A DNA stretch of 64,000 nucleotides from Anaerostipes caccae L1-92 (GCF_014467075.1 NZ_AP023027.1:147001-211000), one strand, 5' to 3'. Numbered from the stretch's first letter, positions 1-8,851 are shown. Program-made: numbers and translations. Notes: a model not told the origin generated them from the sequence alone.

Positions 1-427
1 CGTTCTGCTGCGCCTTCCTGATTGCCGGCAGAGCATCCGATTCGTTGGTAAACGTTACAATATCAATATCATACTGCAGTAGGTCGCAGAGCACTTTGGC
101 GCAGTTTGTGATCGAAGAAAATCCGGCGATTATAAACTTGCCAGAATAGCTTTCCACAAGTTTAATTGTGCGGAGCACATCATATACGGAAATCGGGATA
201 TCGATTACCGGGAGCTCGACGTTAGAACGTATCAATTCGGCAGTTCCGCCTCTTGAAATAATAACGTCATAATTATTATGTGCCAGTTCGAGGGCGATTT
301 TTTTGCCGTTATCCAAATCGCCTGTCTGTACCGTCATGCGGATATCGTCTCTTGTCTGTGCGATTGCAGATATGGCATCCGCCATTCCTTCATAAGGAGC
401 TACTGCAAGTATCTTGGTTTTCTGCAT
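1..427 (-). CDS. PrpR-type N-terminal sensor domain regulator (3' end outside window)
   Basis: The reverse strand reads open from an ATG at 427 to the window edge, 142 residues visible, preceded by an AAAGGGGAA ribosome binding site. The protein starts MQKTKILAVAPYEGM and contains DVIISRGGTAELIR and PVIDIPISVYDVLR, hallmarks of the PrpR_N sensory domain. That domain normally precedes a sigma-54 AAA+ domain or another DNA-binding output. The output domain lies outside the window, so whether this is a sigma-54 activator cannot be seen. The gene is divergent from an acid-sugar catabolic operon and probably senses one of its intermediates. Seen: domain motifs. Inferred: control of the operon starting at 662. 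Confidence 0.85.
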   Translation of the reverse strand, partial: MQKTKILAVAPYEGMADAISAIAQTRDDIRMTVQTGDLDNGKKIALELAHNNYDVIISRGGTAELIRSNVELPVIDIPISVYDVLRTIKLVESYSGKFIIAGFSSITNCAKVLCDLLQYDIDIVTFTNESDALPAIRKAQQN

Positions 428-490
428 ATGGATTTCCCCTTTGTAAAAAATGGATTTTTATCGTTGAGATATTCGCTTTCATATAGATTC

Positions 491-519
491 ATTATATACT
501 TGAATGTATCAAAATGCAA
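491..519 (-). promoter_or_regulatory. Sigma-70 type promoter of the PrpR-type gene
   Basis: On the reverse strand TTGCAT (519-514) is followed after 17 bases by a perfect TATAAT (496-491), about 65 bases before the start codon at 427. It overlaps the left palindromic box, so binding there would repress the regulator's own promoter. Confidence 0.55.
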
Positions 520-552
520 CAAAAATTAAGCTGGATGTTTCAAAATAAAACG
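505..552. promoter_or_regulatory. Paired palindromic operator boxes between divergent genes
   Basis: Two near-identical 17-base boxes, TGTATCAAAATGCAACA (505-521) and TGTTTCAAAATAAAACG (536-552), each follow the scheme TGTNTCA-AAA-TNNAACA, a dyad around a central AAA. Their centres are 31 bases apart, about three helical turns, so a dimer on each box would sit on the same face. They lie between the regulator and the operon. Binding by the PrpR-type protein is inferred. Confidence 0.5.
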
Positions 553-661
553 ATAAAATGAAATTGTGCAATTGAATAACGAGGTTTTAAGAAGTAATAT
601 GTTAAACAAGAAAAGCAAAGAAACACAAAATATTTCAAAACGAATCAAAGGAGGAAAGAAA

Positions 662-1816
662 ATGAGTTATCAGATTAAAATTCCGTCATATATCTGCGGA
701 GGGGAGGGATGCATTGAAAATGTAGCTGCAATCATCGAAAAAGAACATGCAAAGAAGATTATTGTATTTACAGATAAAGGCATCAGACTTACAGGACTTT
801 TGGATATACTGACGAAAATACTTCATAAAACAACGGCCGAATATCAAGTATTTGACAATTTGACTCCGGAACCGGCATATCAGGATGTAGAAAGAGTCAT
901 GGATGAGGTCGCGTGCTACAATGGTGATTTTATTATTGCGATTGGCGGCGGAAGCGTTATGGATGCGGCAAAGCTCTGCAGTATATTAAAAGACGCTTCT
1001 TATACGATAAAAGATCTTCTGAGAGATCCTGCAATTGCTGAGAAACAGATTAAGACCCTGATGATTCCTACTACTTGCGGAACCGGATCGGAGGCAACAT
1101 GCAACGCTATCGTAGCCATTCCGGAAGAGCAGTCAAAGAAAGGAATTGTGAACGATAACATGATTCCGGATTACGTATTTCTGGATCCGCAGATGATCAG
1201 AAAGCTTCCAAAATCTATCATTGCAGCAACGGGCGTGGATGCGCTTGCCCATGTAGTAGAGTGCTTTACCTCAAAAAAAGCGACTTCGTTTTCCGATACG
1301 TATGCAATGGCCGGTGCAAAACTGATCTTTCATAATATCAGAGAAGCTTACAATGATGCAGATCATATGAAAGCAAAGGGTAATATGATGCTTGGCGCGT
1401 TCTATGGCGGAGTCGCTATCACAGGAAGCGGTACAACGGCTGTACATGCGCTGTCATATCCATTGGGCGGAAAATACCATATTGCGCATGGCGTATCCAA
1501 TGCAATCCTTTTTGCACATGTAATGGAATTCAACAAAGACGCCTGCAGGGAAAGACTTGCGGAATTGTGCGACGGAGTGTTCCCGGAGCTTTTCGAAAAA
1601 AATGTGGATGAAAAGGCGGACTATATGATCGAACAGATTGTAGACATTGTAAGAGTGACAAACATTCCAACAGACCTGAATGAATTCGGAGTAAAAATGG
1701 AAGACCTTGATTTCCTTGTAAAGGCAGGAAGCGATCAAAAAAGACTTTTGGTAAATAACATGAAAGAATTATCACTGGATGATATCAGGGGTATTTACCT
1801 GAGAGTTCTGAAATAA
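662..1816 (+). CDS. Iron-containing alcohol dehydrogenase
   Basis: Cytoplasmic NAD(P)-dependent group III alcohol dehydrogenase of 384 residues, the usual family length. The start at 662 is chosen because GGAGG stands 7 bases before it; an upstream in-frame ATG has no such site. The nucleotide-binding GGGSVMDAAK motif is near residue 96. The metal ligands sit in GVDALAHVVE (Asp, His) and in the HALSYPLGGKYHIAHG stretch (two His). The family reduces or oxidises short hydroxy-aldehydes or hydroxy-acids. As first gene of an operon with PdxA- and DUF1537-family genes it may convert a four-carbon acid-sugar intermediate or an aldehyde by-product. Exact substrate unknown. Confidence 0.88.
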   Translation: MSYQIKIPSYICGGEGCIENVAAIIEKEHAKKIIVFTDKGIRLTGLLDILTKILHKTTAEYQVFDNLTPEPAYQDVERVMDEVACYNGDFIIAIGGGSVMDAAKLCSILKDASYTIKDLLRDPAIAEKQIKTLMIPTTCGTGSEATCNAIVAIPEEQSKKGIVNDNMIPDYVFLDPQMIRKLPKSIIAATGVDALAHVVECFTSKKATSFSDTYAMAGAKLIFHNIREAYNDADHMKAKGNMMLGAFYGGVAITGSGTTAVHALSYPLGGKYHIAHGVSNAILFAHVMEFNKDACRERLAELCDGVFPELFEKNVDEKADYMIEQIVDIVRVTNIPTDLNEFGVKMEDLDFLVKAGSDQKRLLVNNMKELSLDDIRGIYLRVLK

Positions 1817-1844
1817 AACAATTATCAAAGAAAGGGCAGTAGAA

Positions 1845-2885
1845 ATGGAAAAGAAACCAATTATCGGAATTACAATGGGAGATCCCTCGGGAAATGGATC
1901 TGAAATCTCCGTAAAAGCACTTTCAGACCCGGCTGTGTACGAAAGATGTAAGCCAATCATTATTGGAGATGCGAATTGCATGAAAAACGCAGTGGAGTTT
2001 CTTGGGAAAGGCAATGAAATCCGGATCCATGCTGTAGAAAATGTAAAAGATGCGGTATTCCAACACGGAACGATCGACGTCTATGATATGAAACTGGTCG
2101 ATATGAAAAAGCATATATACGGTAAAGTTTCAAAAATGTGTGGGGAAGCCGCATTCCAGTATGTTGTGAAGGTGATCGAGCTTGCAATGAAAAACGAGAT
2201 TGATGCAACTGTAACTAATGCGATCTGCAAAGAAGCCATTAACATGGCAGGGCATCATTACTCCGGACATACAGAGATTTACGCAGATTATACACATACC
2301 GGCAAATACACCATGATGCTCGCCCATGGCGATCTGAGAGTTGTACATGTGTCCACGCATGTTTCTCTTCGTCAGGCATGCGAGAGGGTAAAAAAAGAAC
2401 GCGTGCTGGAGTGCATCAGAATTGCCAACGATGCATGTAAAGCGATCAGAATTAAAGAGCCGAAGATTGGCGTGGCAGGCCTGAATCCGCACTGCGGGGA
2501 GAACGGAATGTTTGGTACGGAAGAGATTGAAGAGATTCAGCCGGCTATTGATGCGGCGCTGGAAGAAGGGATTCATATTCCGGAGAAGAAGCCGACGCCT
2601 CCGGATTCCATTTTCTCTAAAGCAATCGGGGGCTGGTATGATATTGTCGTTGCAATGTATCACGATCAGGGACATATACCGCTTAAGGTAGAAGGATTCA
2701 AATATAATAAGGAGCAAAAGAAATGGGACGCCGTATCCGGCGTCAATGTAACGCTTGGCATTCCAATCATACGCGTATCTGTAGATCATGGAACCGGATT
2801 TGATCTTGCAGGAACAGGAAAATGTAACGAATTAAGCCTTGTAAATTCTATTGATTATGCGATCCGCCTTGCAGAAAACAAATAA
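1845..2885 (+). CDS. pdxA: PdxA-family dehydrogenase, probably PdxA2 (4-phospho-threonate/erythronate dehydrogenase)
   Basis: A 346-residue PdxA-family enzyme. It begins with ITMGDPSGNG, the family's N-terminal signature. It carries GHTEIYADYT and AMYHDQGHIPLK, which supply the metal-binding histidines, and ends with TLGIPIIRVSVDHGTGFD. True PdxA acts in vitamin B6 synthesis. PdxA2 paralogues next to DUF1537 kinases oxidise and decarboxylate 4-phospho-D-threonate or -erythronate to dihydroxyacetone phosphate. The next gene is exactly such a kinase, so the catabolic role is more likely. It starts 28 bases after the dehydrogenase stop, in the same operon. Confidence 0.88.
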   Translation: MEKKPIIGITMGDPSGNGSEISVKALSDPAVYERCKPIIIGDANCMKNAVEFLGKGNEIRIHAVENVKDAVFQHGTIDVYDMKLVDMKKHIYGKVSKMCGEAAFQYVVKVIELAMKNEIDATVTNAICKEAINMAGHHYSGHTEIYADYTHTGKYTMMLAHGDLRVVHVSTHVSLRQACERVKKERVLECIRIANDACKAIRIKEPKIGVAGLNPHCGENGMFGTEEIEEIQPAIDAALEEGIHIPEKKPTPPDSIFSKAIGGWYDIVVAMYHDQGHIPLKVEGFKYNKEQKKWDAVSGVNVTLGIPIIRVSVDHGTGFDLAGTGKCNELSLVNSIDYAIRLAENK

Positions 2886-2903
2886 TAGCGGGAGGAAAAC
2901 GAC

Positions 2904-5093
2904 GTGGTAAAACTGTTGATTATAGCCGATGATTTTACTGGTGCTTTGGATACAGGAATCCAGTTTAAAAAACGTGGCATCAGCACACAGGTTTTCACAA
3001 AAACAAAGTTGGAGAATAGTGAAATCAGACCAGACACAGAGGTTCTTGTGATCGACAGTGAATCAAGGCCAATGCAGAAAGAAGACGCGTATCTGAAAGT
3101 AAAAAAGATTACAGAGTGGGCGATTGCCCGCGAAGTACAGATTATTTTCAAAAAAACAGATTCTGCGCTCAGGGGAAACATAGGGGCCGAGGTAAAAGCT
3201 GTCGCCGATGCAGCGGGAAACGGCAAAGTGTTCTTCCTTCCCGGTTATCCGGAAATTCACAGAGTTACAAAGAACGGGACTCATTATATAGACGGTGAAT
3301 TGCTGGAAAACAGTGTATTTGGAAAGGATCCATTTGAACCGGTAAATATGTCGTACATACCGGATATCATCAAAAAAGAGAGCGATGTTGCCGTAGAGGT
3401 GTTAAAGAGAAGCGAGAAGATTCCTGAACTGGCAAAAGACCAACCGGAGATTATCGTATGTGATACGGTCAGTACAGAAGACATTGATAACCGACTGGAC
3501 GAGCTGATTGAGAAGAACGCTCTCGGGCTGTTGGCGGGGTGCGCAGGACTGGCAGATCGTCTGGTAGAAAAAATATCTTTCAACCGGCAAGGAGAGATGG
3601 CATTTCACAAGACTGACGGGATGTATGTAGCATGCGGAAGTCTGAACAAGATTACAGAACAGCAGGTTTCGTATGCGGAAAAGAACGGCGGATTTACAAG
3701 AATCCATCTGACAATGCATCAGAAACTGATGCCGGAATATTATGGGACGGCGCAGGGAAGATCATTTACACGCGAAATAGCGGGACTCTGCCAGCGCAGG
3801 AAGAAAGTGATTGTTGATACATTTGATTCGGATGACAGCAAAGAACAATTTCTGAAAGACCACAAGATAGAACAGGAATCTGTCAGATTCAGAATCTCAG
3901 ATGCGCATGGCTGCATTGTCAACGAACTGGTAAACCAGGGGCTGGATCTTACGATCCTGATGACGGGCGGGGATACGCTGATGGGATATATGAAGCAAAT
4001 CGGATGTACGCAGATCGAACCAATATGCGAAATTGAACAAGGCGTTGTTGTATCAAAAATTAAATGCGGAGGCCATTCCATACAGGTAATATCAAAATCA
4101 GGTGGATTCGGAACAGTCGATATCCTGTGCCGAATCGCAGAGAAAGTGCTTCATAAAAATTCAAAATTGAAAGGAGAACGCATCATGAAAAAAGTTGAAC
4201 TGAAGGGAATTATCACACCAATTTTAACACCGATGAAAGCGGATGAAAGTATGAATACAGAGGAACTCCGCGCACAGATTGAACGTCTGATTGACGGCGG
4301 TGTGCATGGTATTTTCCCGTTTGGAACCAACGGGGAAGGTTATATCTTAAGCGAGAATGAGAAGGTTGAAGTGCTTGAAGCAACGATCGATCAGGTAAAA
4401 GGACGTGTACCTGTATATGCAGGCTCCGGATGCATTTCCACAGCAGATACCATCCGTATGAGCAGGAAAGCGGAGGAGCTTGGGGCAGACGTGCTTTCCA
4501 TTATTACGCCAAGTTTTGCGGTCGCATCTCAGAAAGAACTGTATGACCATTATGTAGAAGTTGCAAAACATGTGGACACGCCGATTGTACTTTATAATAT
4601 TCCGGCACGCACAGGCAACAAACTTCTTCCGCAGACGGTCGCCAGGCTCGCCAGAGACGTAGATATTATTGTCGGGGCAAAGGATTCCAGCGGGGACTGG
4701 GAGAACCTGAAAGCATATATTCATCAGACTCAGGATCTTGACAAAGATTTCTTCGTATTATCAGGAAATGATTCCCTGATCCTTCCGGCATTAAAAGAAG
4801 GGGGAACTGGCGGGATCGCCGGATGCTCCAATGTATATCCTCATGTACTTTCTTCTATTTACAATCTTTTCAAAGAAGGGAAACTGGAAGATGCGCAGGC
4901 GGCGCAGGATTCTATCGCAAGTTTCCGCGCAGTGTTCAAATATGGGAATCCGAACACAGTAGTTAAGAAGGCCGTTGCGATGCTTGGATATCCGGTAGGA
5001 GACTGCAGAAGGCCATTCAACTATCTGTGCGATGAAGGCGTAGAAGCGCTTAAGAGGGTTTTAAAAGAGAACGCTGATAAGGGTATGAACTAA
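2904..5093 (+). CDS. DUF1537 four-carbon acid-sugar kinase fused in frame to a DapA/NanA-like aldolase
   Basis: A single 729-codon frame with two whole enzymes. Residues 1-about 420 are a DUF1537 kinase: IIADDFTGALDTG at the N terminus, and TGGDTLMGY and GGFGTVD in the C-terminal ATP-binding lobe. The family phosphorylates threonate, erythronate or 3-oxo-tetronate at C4. Residues 428-729 are a complete class I DHDPS-family aldolase. The join has no linker: the second half begins at an ATG (4185) with its own AAAGGAGAA site, and the sequence just before contains TTGA, so a one-base shift would create a TGA stop. It is either a real fusion, a lost stop codon or a sequencing slip; two polypeptides may still be made. 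Confidence 0.8.
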   Translation: MVKLLIIADDFTGALDTGIQFKKRGISTQVFTKTKLENSEIRPDTEVLVIDSESRPMQKEDAYLKVKKITEWAIAREVQIIFKKTDSALRGNIGAEVKAVADAAGNGKVFFLPGYPEIHRVTKNGTHYIDGELLENSVFGKDPFEPVNMSYIPDIIKKESDVAVEVLKRSEKIPELAKDQPEIIVCDTVSTEDIDNRLDELIEKNALGLLAGCAGLADRLVEKISFNRQGEMAFHKTDGMYVACGSLNKITEQQVSYAEKNGGFTRIHLTMHQKLMPEYYGTAQGRSFTREIAGLCQRRKKVIVDTFDSDDSKEQFLKDHKIEQESVRFRISDAHGCIVNELVNQGLDLTILMTGGDTLMGYMKQIGCTQIEPICEIEQGVVVSKIKCGGHSIQVISKSGGFGTVDILCRIAEKVLHKNSKLKGERIMKKVELKGIITPILTPMKADESMNTEELRAQIERLIDGGVHGIFPFGTNGEGYILSENEKVEVLEATIDQVKGRVPVYAGSGCISTADTIRMSRKAEELGADVLSIITPSFAVASQKELYDHYVEVAKHVDTPIVLYNIPARTGNKLLPQTVARLARDVDIIVGAKDSSGDWENLKAYIHQTQDLDKDFFVLSGNDSLILPALKEGGTGGIAGCSNVYPHVLSSIYNLFKEGKLEDAQAAQDSIASFRAVFKYGNPNTVVKKAVAMLGYPVGDCRRPFNYLCDEGVEALKRVLKENADKGMN
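4185..5093 (+). CDS. DapA/NanA-family aldolase: internal translation start inside the fused frame
   Basis: Likely independent translation product of 302 residues, starting MKKVELKGIITPILTPM. A good ribosome binding site (AAAGGAGAA) lies 6 bases before the ATG. Family marks are FGTNGEGYILS near residue 45, LYNIPARTG with the catalytic tyrosine, and GAKDSSGDW with the Schiff-base lysine. Members are pyruvate-dependent lyases or synthases (dihydrodipicolinate, N-acetylneuraminate, 2-keto-3-deoxy acids). Here a 2-keto acid from the acid-sugar route is the likely substrate rather than lysine synthesis. The length and start are those of a normal stand-alone enzyme, which argues the fusion is recent or apparent. 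Confidence 0.6.
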   Translation: MKKVELKGIITPILTPMKADESMNTEELRAQIERLIDGGVHGIFPFGTNGEGYILSENEKVEVLEATIDQVKGRVPVYAGSGCISTADTIRMSRKAEELGADVLSIITPSFAVASQKELYDHYVEVAKHVDTPIVLYNIPARTGNKLLPQTVARLARDVDIIVGAKDSSGDWENLKAYIHQTQDLDKDFFVLSGNDSLILPALKEGGTGGIAGCSNVYPHVLSSIYNLFKEGKLEDAQAAQDSIASFRAVFKYGNPNTVVKKAVAMLGYPVGDCRRPFNYLCDEGVEALKRVLKENADKGMN

Positions 5094-5125
5094 ATAAAAG
5101 ATTAGAAAGAAGCGAGGAATAGAAG

Positions 5126-6115
5126 ATGAAATTTGTAATGACACAGGCCGTGTGCCCGGAAGGGCTTCAGATGCTGGACGGAATCGCGGATGTTTATGTT
5201 GCAGATAATCAGGATCCAAACAATTATCTGGATGAAATGAAGAATGCAGACGCTCTGATCGTAAGGATTGCAAAATGTGACGGACATGCCATCGAGAACA
5301 GCCCGAATCTGAAGGTTATCGGGCGTACAGGCGTAGGATATGATTCCGTAGATGTGAAGACAGCTACAGCGCATGGGATCCCTGTAGTTATCACACCGGG
5401 AGCCAATAACAGAAGCGTTGCAGAGCATGCGGTGGCGATGATGTTCGCACTTTCCAAAAATCTGGTGGAAGCTCAGACGGAAATGTGCAAAGGCAACTGG
5501 GAAATCCGTGGAGCTAAAAAAGCATTTGAGCTGGAAGGTAAGAACGTTGGGATTCTTGGACTTGGGGCAATCGGACGTGAAACTGCAAAGATCTGTGAAG
5601 GATGTGGAATGAAAATAGCAGCCTATGATCCGTTTTTGTCAAAAGAACAGGTAGAAGGTTACGGCGCAGAGTACTATGAGAACTATGAAGAGCTTTTGAA
5701 AATCAGTGACGTAGTATCCATTCATGTGCCTCTCACCGAGGAAACCAGAAATATGATTTCCAGAAAGCAGCTCTCAGAAATGAAGAAAACGGCACTGATC
5801 ATTAACTGCAGCCGCGGCGGAATCATCAACGAAGCAGATCTGACAGAGGCGTTGAAAGCAGGTGAAATTGCAGGGGCAGGAACGGACGTATTCTGCAATG
5901 AACCTCCAAAGACAGATGATCCGCTTTTGAATTGCCCAAATCTGATTGTAAGCCCTCATTCGGCGGCACAGACAAGAGAAGCGGTCATTAAAATGGCTCA
6001 AATGTGTGTGAAAGGCTGTCTGGCAGTAGCAGAGGGAAAGAAATGGCCGTTCGTAGCAGACAGGTCGGTATATGATCATCCGAAGTGGAAAGACGCGGAG
6101 TATGCAGAAGTATAA
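5126..6115 (+). CDS. D-2-hydroxyacid dehydrogenase, SerA-like
   Basis: A 329-residue NAD-dependent 2-hydroxyacid dehydrogenase. Residues 1-100 form the catalytic domain (KVIGRTGVGYDSVD). The Rossmann domain carries LGLGAIGRETAK. The catalytic Arg is in NCSRGGIINEADL, the Glu in VFCNEPP and the His in SPHSAAQTREA. It lacks the ACT domain of full-length SerA, as usual for catabolic relatives. It is 32 bases after the aldolase in the same operon and could reduce or oxidise a 2-keto/2-hydroxy four-carbon acid. Substrate not determined. Confidence 0.85.
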   Translation: MKFVMTQAVCPEGLQMLDGIADVYVADNQDPNNYLDEMKNADALIVRIAKCDGHAIENSPNLKVIGRTGVGYDSVDVKTATAHGIPVVITPGANNRSVAEHAVAMMFALSKNLVEAQTEMCKGNWEIRGAKKAFELEGKNVGILGLGAIGRETAKICEGCGMKIAAYDPFLSKEQVEGYGAEYYENYEELLKISDVVSIHVPLTEETRNMISRKQLSEMKKTALIINCSRGGIINEADLTEALKAGEIAGAGTDVFCNEPPKTDDPLLNCPNLIVSPHSAAQTREAVIKMAQMCVKGCLAVAEGKKWPFVADRSVYDHPKWKDAEYAEV

Positions 6116-6203
6116 GAAGCCATAATAAAGGGCTGAACTCTTATATATGAGTGTATAAAGTTAAGTTACAAGAAAAACTATGTGGGGAAACGGAGAAAAA
6201 ACT

Positions 6204-7532
6204 ATGAGTTCAAGTATTATAGCAATTATAATTGCAGCAATTACAATTGTACTGTTCATGTGGAATAAATTGCCAATGAGCGTTGTGGCTATGGGAAGTT
6301 CCGTAGCAATGGGAATTCTGATTCCGCAGATGGAACTTTCGGAAGTATATGCCGGATTCAGCGCTCCTGGCTGGGCAATGGTCGTCGGGATGTGTATCGT
6401 AAGCGCGGCGCTCTTTGAGACCGGCATGGCTCAGAAAATCGGCGACAGAATTGGAAATTCATTTTTAGCAAAGACGGAACGCAGATTTATCGTAACAGCA
6501 AGCGCTGTATGCTGTTTGATGTCAGCGTTTATGAGCAATAACGGAACAGTAGCTATCTGGATGCCTCTGATCGCTGTTGTAGCGGCTGGATCAAACGGAC
6601 GGATCCGATCTAAGATGGTTATTTTCCCGGCGGGAACTGCAGCAGTCATTGGGGGGGCATGTACGCTGGTCGGGTCTACATCACAGCTTGCGGCGAACGC
6701 GGTGCTTCAGGGATATGACGGATATAAAGATGGACTTGGAATGTTTGATATGACAAAAATCATGCTTCCGGCATCTATCGTGCAGGTTGTCTTCTGGGGG
6801 ACGATCGGATATACTTTGCTGAAGAAAGTTCTGAAACCGGAAAGTCCGGACTTCAATGTGGGAAACATGTATGCAGATGCCCCGGCAGTTGAAGAAAAAA
6901 GCACAAATGATCCGGCGGATGGCAAGAAAGGAGCTATTTCAGTATTTACAATGCTTCTGTGCATTTTCTTATTCGTGGCGAGTGGATTTGAACCATTTAA
7001 AAGCCATTTTACAATCGGCGTTATCGGTATGTTAGGTGCAGTTATCGTTCTTGGAACAAAATGTATTCCGGTCAAGAAAGCTTATGAAGAGCTTCCTTGG
7101 GATGTACTGATTACAATCGGCGGTATCGGCGGACTTGGAGCGGGACTTGATAAATCAGGCGGCGGAGCTTTGATCGCAAACGCAGTACTGAATCTTTTCG
7201 GAGGGAAAAACGCTTCCGTAGTAGTTCTTACAATTGTAATTGCAGTTTTAACAAGCGTACTGACGAATTTTATGTCGAACAATGCAACGGCGGCTATGAT
7301 CAGCCCAATTGCTATCGCAATGGCGCTTGGTCTTGGAATCAGTCCGGTTCCGTGGGTTATCGTAATTGCGGCGTGTTCGAATCTGGCAATTGCAACATCT
7401 TACGGAACAGCTGTCAACATGCAGATTTTACCGGCCGGATATAAATTCTCCGACTTTGTCAAGATTGGCGGGCCATTGCTGATCATATTGATCGCAGTAG
7501 TTACTGTAAGTTCAGTAACATTCCTCTTCTAA
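6204..7532 (+). CDS. SLC13/anion-permease-type membrane transporter
   Basis: A very hydrophobic protein of 442 residues with about eleven or twelve membrane spans, beginning MSSSIIAIIIAAITIVLF. The start at 6204 has GGAG 8 bases upstream; an in-frame ATG at 6180 does not. Two inverted halves each carry a conserved glycine/asparagine-rich loop (CLMSAFMSNNGTVAIWMP and SVLTNFMSNNATAAMI), typical of SLC13/ArsB-like ion transporters. As last gene of the operon it is the probable uptake system for the acid sugar. The transported ion and substrate are inferred. Confidence 0.8.
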   Translation: MSSSIIAIIIAAITIVLFMWNKLPMSVVAMGSSVAMGILIPQMELSEVYAGFSAPGWAMVVGMCIVSAALFETGMAQKIGDRIGNSFLAKTERRFIVTASAVCCLMSAFMSNNGTVAIWMPLIAVVAAGSNGRIRSKMVIFPAGTAAVIGGACTLVGSTSQLAANAVLQGYDGYKDGLGMFDMTKIMLPASIVQVVFWGTIGYTLLKKVLKPESPDFNVGNMYADAPAVEEKSTNDPADGKKGAISVFTMLLCIFLFVASGFEPFKSHFTIGVIGMLGAVIVLGTKCIPVKKAYEELPWDVLITIGGIGGLGAGLDKSGGGALIANAVLNLFGGKNASVVVLTIVIAVLTSVLTNFMSNNATAAMISPIAIAMALGLGISPVPWVIVIAACSNLAIATSYGTAVNMQILPAGYKFSDFVKIGGPLLIILIAVVTVSSVTFLF

Positions 7533-7555
7533 AGTTAAAAAATAAACCGCATAGT

Positions 7556-7688
7556 AGGAAGTATAGTGGAATTATAGCAGATGTTATAATGAAACTGTAC
7601 TTCCTGTTGTGCATTGTTTTCGCGAACAGTACATCATACTAATATACTTGCAGATTATACGGCTGCAGACCACCCCACGGGTCTGCGG
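7556..7688. other. Two hairpins in the intergenic gap
   Basis: An AGGAAGTA arm (7556-7563) pairs with TACTTCCT (7598-7605). A second, stronger hairpin pairs GCAGACC (7665-7671) with GGGTCTGC (7679-7686). Neither is followed by a run of T, so they are not clear terminators. They could protect the operon's 3' end or act in the leader of the MBL gene. Confidence 0.35.
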
Positions 7689-7738
7689 CTTGTGCCGGCC
7701 AGCAGCCGATGGAATTTATATCAGTAAGGAAAAGTAAA

Positions 7739-8596
7739 ATGTCAATAAAATCAGATTATAAGGATTATGAGGAGCATCGGAACAGAATTGCAGGTAAAAA
7801 GACGGGAAAATTTTTTATTAATCAGGAATTGCGCTATGTAAAACCATTTCAAATTTATGGAAATTTATACTATGTTGGTGGTAGCTGGGTCTGCGTGCAT
7901 ATTGTGGACACGGGAGAAGGTCTTCTTATGTTTGATGCTGGGAATTGTGGAGCGCAGGCAGTGCTGATACAGTCAATTTGGGAAATGGGTTTTAATCCGG
8001 CAGACGTAAAATGGATTATTTTATCGCATGGCCATGTTGATCACTTTGGCGCTGTAAATTTTTTTAAAAACATGTTCGGAACCAAAATCTACATGGGTGA
8101 ACCGGATGTAAAAATGTTTCGGGAACATCCGGAATTGACTATGATTCAGGAAAGCGGCAATTGCATGGATACATTATTTCATGTGGACGTTGCAGTCAAA
8201 GAAGGGGATATACGGACATTTGGCAATACGACCGTTGAATTTTATCTGGTTCCGGGACACACGAAAGGTTGTATCGTGTGTTTCTTCGATATTACGGACG
8301 GAAAAGAGAGAAAACGCGCAGGATATTATGGCGGCTTTGGCTTTAACACCCTTCAGTCGGATTATCTGAACGAAATTGGAGATTCTGGATTTCAAGCGAG
8401 AAAAGATTATCTGCACTCGCTGGAGAAGGTAAGGAACCAGAAAGTTGATCTGTTTATGGGAAATCATACGTCTAACGTTGATTTGCTGAATAAACACGAA
8501 TACATGCTGAAACATCCGGATGAAAATCAATTTCTTGACGACAAAGCATGGAAGAATTATCTCGATCAAAAGAAAAAAGAATTAAAGGAATTGTAA
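7739..8596 (+). CDS. MBL-fold metallohydrolase
   Basis: A 285-residue metallo-beta-lactamase-fold hydrolase. The start at 7739 has AAGGA upstream; an in-frame ATG at 7709 has no good site. The zinc motif HGHVDH is at residues 97-102, followed by VPGHTKG and a C-terminal MGNHTSN, giving the set of metal ligands expected for the superfamily. The layout resembles the long B3-like group rather than glyoxalase II. No signal peptide is seen, so it is probably cytoplasmic. The substrate cannot be read from the sequence. It stands alone, 206 bases after the permease operon. Confidence 0.82.
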   Translation: MSIKSDYKDYEEHRNRIAGKKTGKFFINQELRYVKPFQIYGNLYYVGGSWVCVHIVDTGEGLLMFDAGNCGAQAVLIQSIWEMGFNPADVKWIILSHGHVDHFGAVNFFKNMFGTKIYMGEPDVKMFREHPELTMIQESGNCMDTLFHVDVAVKEGDIRTFGNTTVEFYLVPGHTKGCIVCFFDITDGKERKRAGYYGGFGFNTLQSDYLNEIGDSGFQARKDYLHSLEKVRNQKVDLFMGNHTSNVDLLNKHEYMLKHPDENQFLDDKAWKNYLDQKKKELKEL

Positions 8597-8611
8597 CAAA
8601 AAACAAAGGGG

Positions 8612-8851
8612 CTGCAGTTTCACAACACTGACCGGATCTGGAAGGTCTACACGGCGACGTTCGCGAATTCGACGGTTATTGATGAGATCGTGCGGCAGGC
8701 CGACGAGGAGGTTATGCTCTTTACGTATCATCCGGTTACGCCGATGCCAGGTCTTGTGAATGGATATGCCGAGATCACGGAAGAATATTTGCAGAAGATG
8801 AAGGAGCAAGAGTATTTGAGAAATACGATCAAGAGAGATGTCTTGGAATAG
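8612..8851 (+). pseudogene. C-terminal remnant of an unrecognised protein
   Basis: Between the MBL gene and nth there is an 79-residue frame ending in TAG at 8849 with clear coding character but no start codon or ribosome binding site. It reads from LQFHNTDRIWKVYTATFAN through EEVMLFTYHPVTPMPGL to IKRDVLE. It lies in the same frame as the MBL gene, directly after that gene's stop. The codon use here (GCG, ACG, GTC) is richer in GC than the neighbours. I do not recognise the family. It is best read as the tail of a gene whose front was deleted. Confidence 0.5.

Noticed and set aside
2130..2789. Long open minus-strand frame of 219 codons opposite pdxA
   Set aside because: No ribosome site and low-complexity composition; it mirrors the codon pattern of the plus-strand gene.
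7556..7688. Riboswitch upstream of the MBL gene
   Set aside because: Two separate hairpins only; no recognised aptamer and no expression platform.
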